A stretch of 8,314 nt of DNA, from positions 1 to 8,314 of the forward strand of contig CALWEE010000062.1 in NCBI GenBank assembly GCA_944376975.1, read 5' to 3'. Below the pieces are notes generated by a model. That model saw only the letters and a program-made list of their open reading frames with translations. It had not been told where the DNA came from and ran no database searches. The stretch is from an uncultured Lachnospiraceae bacterium. Lineage in GTDB: Bacteria; Bacillota; Clostridia; Lachnospirales; Lachnospiraceae. Positions 5,648 through 8,314 of the stretch are shown one piece after another (the stretch's first letter is position 1; each line of letters begins with the position of its first letter). A program made the position numbers and the translations under genes.

Positions 5648-6611
5648 GACTTTCAAGCTGCTCCCTGACCGCGTTTATCATCTGTTCGGCGGCCGGTTCC
5701 CATGGGCCGTTCACCGTGGCTCCCGCCGCCATCCTGTGCCCGCCGCCGCCGTACAGCGCGGCGATCGCGTTCACATCCACCGTCTCTTTGGAACGGAGGC
5801 TGAATTTATATACCTGATCGTCGGTCTGGGATACCAGTATGGCCACTTCCACGCCTTTTGTCAGGCGCATCTGCTCCACGATACCTTCCAGATCGTTCCT
5901 GTCCGCGCCGTATTCCCGGAAGATCTCCCGGGTAATGCAGCTGACGATACAGGAACCGTCTTCCGTGAGCTGGCTTTCCAGAAGGGCGCGGCCCATCAGC
6001 CGGTTTTGTGTGTATGTCTTTTCATAAAAAACGCCGTCGATCCATTTCTGGCTGTCCACTCCCCGGGACAAAAGATATCCCGCCGCATTCATGGTCTTTT
6101 CGGTGGTCTGGCTGTATTTGAACACGCCGGAATCGCATATGATCCCCATATAAAGGCTTTCCGCGCAGGCTTTCTGTATATGGTCTTTTTGCAAAAGCTC
6201 AAAAAGGACTTCGCTGGCGGAGCTGGCCCGGCCATCCACATGATTCTCCTGGGCGTAGCCGGTATTGCTTATATGATGGTCGATGTTCAGCGTCATGGCG
6301 CTTTTATCAAAAACAGGCTTCATACCCTCGGTCATCCGTTCCTGCGTACTGCAGTCCAGAACGATGAACAGATCGTACGCCTGATCCGGATCCGCCTGAT
6401 CCGGCCGGCGTATCTGATCGGACTTCTGGAGCATACGGTAACAATCCGCGAAATCCTCCAGAAACATGTCCGTCTTCTTTCCGGGATAATTGTCCCGGAT
6501 ATAATGATACAGTCCCATACAGGAACCGATACAGTCGCCGTCCGGCCGTGTATGGCCGGTAATGGCGATCTTTCGCGCGCCCGAAAGGGCATCTAAAAGG
6601 ATATTATTCAT
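5640..6611 (-). CDS. nrnA: DHH-family oligoribonuclease / pAp phosphatase
   Basis: NrnA-type enzymes degrade very short RNA oligomers (nanoRNAs) and dephosphorylate pAp using a manganese-bound DHH phosphoesterase core. From the ATG at 6611 the protein has 323 residues. DHH motif I is HTRPDGDCIGS (about residues 20-30), motif II LDC (85-87), motif III IDHH (110-113) and motif IV ICDSG (157-161). The C-terminal DHHA1 substrate-binding domain carries GGGGHRMAAG (288-297). An ATG at 6620 is also in frame, but AGGA lies only 2 bases before it and 11 before the chosen ATG. The chosen start overlaps the rbfA stop by 8 bases (ATGAATAA). Placement between rbfA and truB is usual in Clostridia. Confidence 0.95.
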   Translation of the reverse strand: MNNILLDALSGARKIAITGHTRPDGDCIGSCMGLYHYIRDNYPGKKTDMFLEDFADCYRMLQKSDQIRRPDQADPDQAYDLFIVLDCSTQERMTEGMKPVFDKSAMTLNIDHHISNTGYAQENHVDGRASSASEVLFELLQKDHIQKACAESLYMGIICDSGVFKYSQTTEKTMNAAGYLLSRGVDSQKWIDGVFYEKTYTQNRLMGRALLESQLTEDGSCIVSCITREIFREYGADRNDLEGIVEQMRLTKGVEVAILVSQTDDQVYKFSLRSKETVDVNAIAALYGGGGHRMAAGATVNGPWEPAAEQMINAVREQLESHV

Positions 6612-6981
6612 CCGCGTCATCTTCCTTCAGATCTTTGTTGACTTCTTCGATCAGATGGTTCATGCGCACGCCGTATTCAATGGACTGATCCATGACAAAC
6701 TGTATCTCCGGCGTATTCCTCAGATTGACGGAAGACGCCAGGGCCCTGCGTATATAGCCTTCCGCGCTTTTCAGGCCGGCCAGCGTGGCGCTTTGGGCCT
6801 CCGCGTCGCCAAGGACGCTTATATACGCCTTGGCGGTCTTAAGGTCCGGCGCCACCTCCACCGATACGACAGATGTCATGGGCGCGATCCGGGGATCTTT
6901 GATCTCCCGGCTGATGATACGGCTCAGCTCCCTGAGCACTTCACCATTGATCCGCGTATTCTTTATACTGTTCTTTCTCAT
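6604..6981 (-). CDS. rbfA: 30S ribosome-binding factor A
   Basis: RbfA is a small KH-like protein that binds the 30S subunit during late 16S rRNA maturation. The 125-residue protein starts MRKNSIKNTRINGEVLRELS and contains REIKDPRIAPMTSVVSVEVAPDLKTAKAYISV, where the DPRI and VTRVEVSPDLxxAxVYVS-like parts are the family signature. It also has GYIRRALASSVNLRNTPEIQFVMD, which matches the conserved RxLxxxLxLRxxPELxFxxD block. The acidic tail KEDDADE overlaps the nrnA start. GGGGG lies about 8 bases before the ATG, and the gene starts 15 bases after infB, its usual partner. Confidence 0.96.
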   Translation of the reverse strand: MRKNSIKNTRINGEVLRELSRIISREIKDPRIAPMTSVVSVEVAPDLKTAKAYISVLGDAEAQSATLAGLKSAEGYIRRALASSVNLRNTPEIQFVMDQSIEYGVRMNHLIEEVNKDLKEDDADE

Positions 6982-6996
6982 TCCGATCGCCCCCGT

Positions 6997-8313
6997 TTAT
7001 CTGGGAATTTCTTCCATAACAAAGGCTTCTACCTTGTCGCCTTCTTTAATGTCGTTATATTTTTCAAGGGACATACCACATTCATAACCGGATGCCACTT
7101 CTTTCACATCGTCCTTGAACCGTTTCAGGGAAGCCAGGTTGCCTTCATATAATACCACGTTGTCCCTTAAAAGACGCACTTTGCAGTTCCGCTCAACCTT
7201 GCCGTCCAGCACGTAACCGCCGATGATCGTTCCCACGCCGGATACTTTGTAAGTCTGGCGTACTTCCACATGGCCGATGATCTTCTCCTGGAATTCCGGA
7301 TCCAGCATACCTTTCATGGCCGCTTCCACGTCTTCAATGGCGTTGTAGATGACCCGGTACAGACGCATATCCACTTTTTCCGATTCCGCCAGCGTCTTCG
7401 CCATATTGTCCGGACGCACGTTGAACCCGATGATGATGGCGTTGGATGTGGAGGCCAAAGTCACGTCGGACTCATTGATGGCGCCCACCGCCCCGTGGAT
7501 GATCTTGATGGCCACTTCGTCATTGGACAGTTTGAGCAGGCTCTGTTTCACCGCTTCCACGGAACCCTGGACATCGGCTTTGACGATGATGTTCAGCTCT
7601 TTGATCTGACCCGCCTGGATCTGATCGAACAGGCCGTCCAGAGACAGTCTGGATTTGGTCTCGGCCAGCAGTTTCTCCCGTTTTGTGGCGATAAAGGTAT
7701 CGGCTATGGACCGGGCCTGTTTTTCGTTGTCTGTGGCGATAAAGGTCTCGCCTGCCTCCGGCACGTCGTTAAGGCCCAGGATCTCCACCGGAATGGAAGG
7801 TCCGGCTTTCTTGACCCGACGGCCCTGGTCGTCGATCATGGCCCGGACACGTCCGAAAGCCGTGCCGACAGCCAGGTTATCGCCCACATGGAGCGTACCC
7901 TTCTGTACCAGGACGGTGGCCACCGGTCCCCGGCCTTTATCCAGCTGGGCTTCCAGCACGAGGCCTCTGGCGTTCCTGTCAGGATTGGCTTTCAGTTCGC
8001 ACATTTCCGCCTGCAAAAGGATCGTTTCCAAAAGTTCGTCAATACCTTCGCCGGTATGGGCGGAAACCGGCACGAACAGCGTGGAGCCGCCCCAGTCTTC
8101 CGGGACCAGTTCATATTCTGTCAATTCCTGTTTGACCCGTTCCACGTTGGCGCTGGGCTTATCGATCTTGTTGATCGCCACGATCACTTCAATGCCCGCC
8201 GCTTTCGCGTGGCTGATGGCTTCGATCGTCTGCGGCATAACGCCGTCGTCCGCCGCCACGACAAGGATGGCGATATCGGTGGACTGGGCGCCTCTTAAAC
8301 GCATGGCGGTAAA
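6997..8313 (-). CDS. infB: Translation initiation factor IF-2, C-terminal part
   Basis: IF-2 is the GTPase that brings initiator tRNA to the 30S subunit and promotes subunit joining. Only the last 438 residues lie in the window. The N-terminal region and the G1 and G2 boxes are beyond the right edge, so this is a window truncation, not a broken gene. The first visible residues [15 protein letters not shown] directly follow the G3 box. NKID (G4) is at about residues 48-51 and SAHTGEG (G5) at about 84-90. Domain II follows ([18 protein letters not shown]), then domain III ([19 protein letters not shown]) and the fMet-tRNA-binding domain IV ([14 protein letters not shown]), ending in [11 protein letters not shown]. 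The MRLRGAQ following G3 is slightly unusual, as MRxRGA is typical. It is the first gene of the operon visible here. Confidence 0.97.
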   Translation of the reverse strand, partial: FTAMRLRGAQSTDIAILVVAADDGVMPQTIEAISHAKAAGIEVIVAINKIDKPSANVERVKQELTEYELVPEDWGGSTLFVPVSAHTGEGIDELLETILLQAEMCELKANPDRNARGLVLEAQLDKGRGPVATVLVQKGTLHVGDNLAVGTAFGRVRAMIDDQGRRVKKAGPSIPVEILGLNDVPEAGETFIATDNEKQARSIADTFIATKREKLLAETKSRLSLDGLFDQIQAGQIKELNIIVKADVQGSVEAVKQSLLKLSNDEVAIKIIHGAVGAINESDVTLASTSNAIIIGFNVRPDNMAKTLAESEKVDMRLYRVIYNAIEDVEAAMKGMLDPEFQEKIIGHVEVRQTYKVSGVGTIIGGYVLDGKVERNCKVRLLRDNVVLYEGNLASLKRFKDDVKEVASGYECGMSLEKYNDIKEGDKVEAFVMEEIPR

Positions 8314-8314
8314 C

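Noticed and set aside
5628..6596. 322-residue plus-strand open frame
   Set aside because: It is antisense to nrnA, is rich in residues typical of shadow frames and has no family motif; nrnA is certain.

Overview
The window looks like chromosomal DNA from a moderately GC-rich Clostridia, most likely Lachnospiraceae. I infer this from the infB-rbfA-nrnA-truB-ribF gene order, the purine-rich ribosome binding sites, extended -10 promoters (TGnTATAAT) and the protein sequences. No plasmid, phage or transposase gene is visible.

Right part (3720-8314, minus strand): a translation and cofactor operon reading right to left. It holds the C-terminal two thirds or so of infB (start outside the window), then rbfA, nrnA, truB and ribF. 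Junctions are short gaps or 8-base overlaps, and a strong hairpin terminator sits 8 bases after the ribF stop. Left part (1-2377, minus strand): maf, an unrecognised 421-residue protein and the N-terminal part of an ApbE-type FAD:protein FMN transferase, apparently one transcription unit. Two promoter-like sites lie upstream of maf, with a pair of related hairpin repeats between them and a 19-bp palindrome at the inner one. Middle (2705-3352, plus strand): one HAD-family phosphatase gene with its own promoter, convergent with ribF.

The most unusual feature is the roughly 330-base interval between the HAD stop codon and the shared terminator. It contains no gene but a cryptic array of short inverted pairs, ACCGT-N17-ACGGT, repeating at 52 bases. 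The left element recurs exactly at 3403, 3455, 3507, 3559 and 3611. The right element occurs at 3373, 3425, 3477, 3530, 3581 and 3633. The sequence between these pentamers is essentially different in every unit, so this is not a simple tandem duplication or a CRISPR array. It looks like either a phased array of protein-binding dyads or a multi-hairpin RNA ending at the 3680-3711 terminator. I do not recognise it as a described element.

The remaining genes are ordinary housekeeping genes. The 421-residue protein between maf and apbE is the only coding sequence whose function I cannot name.
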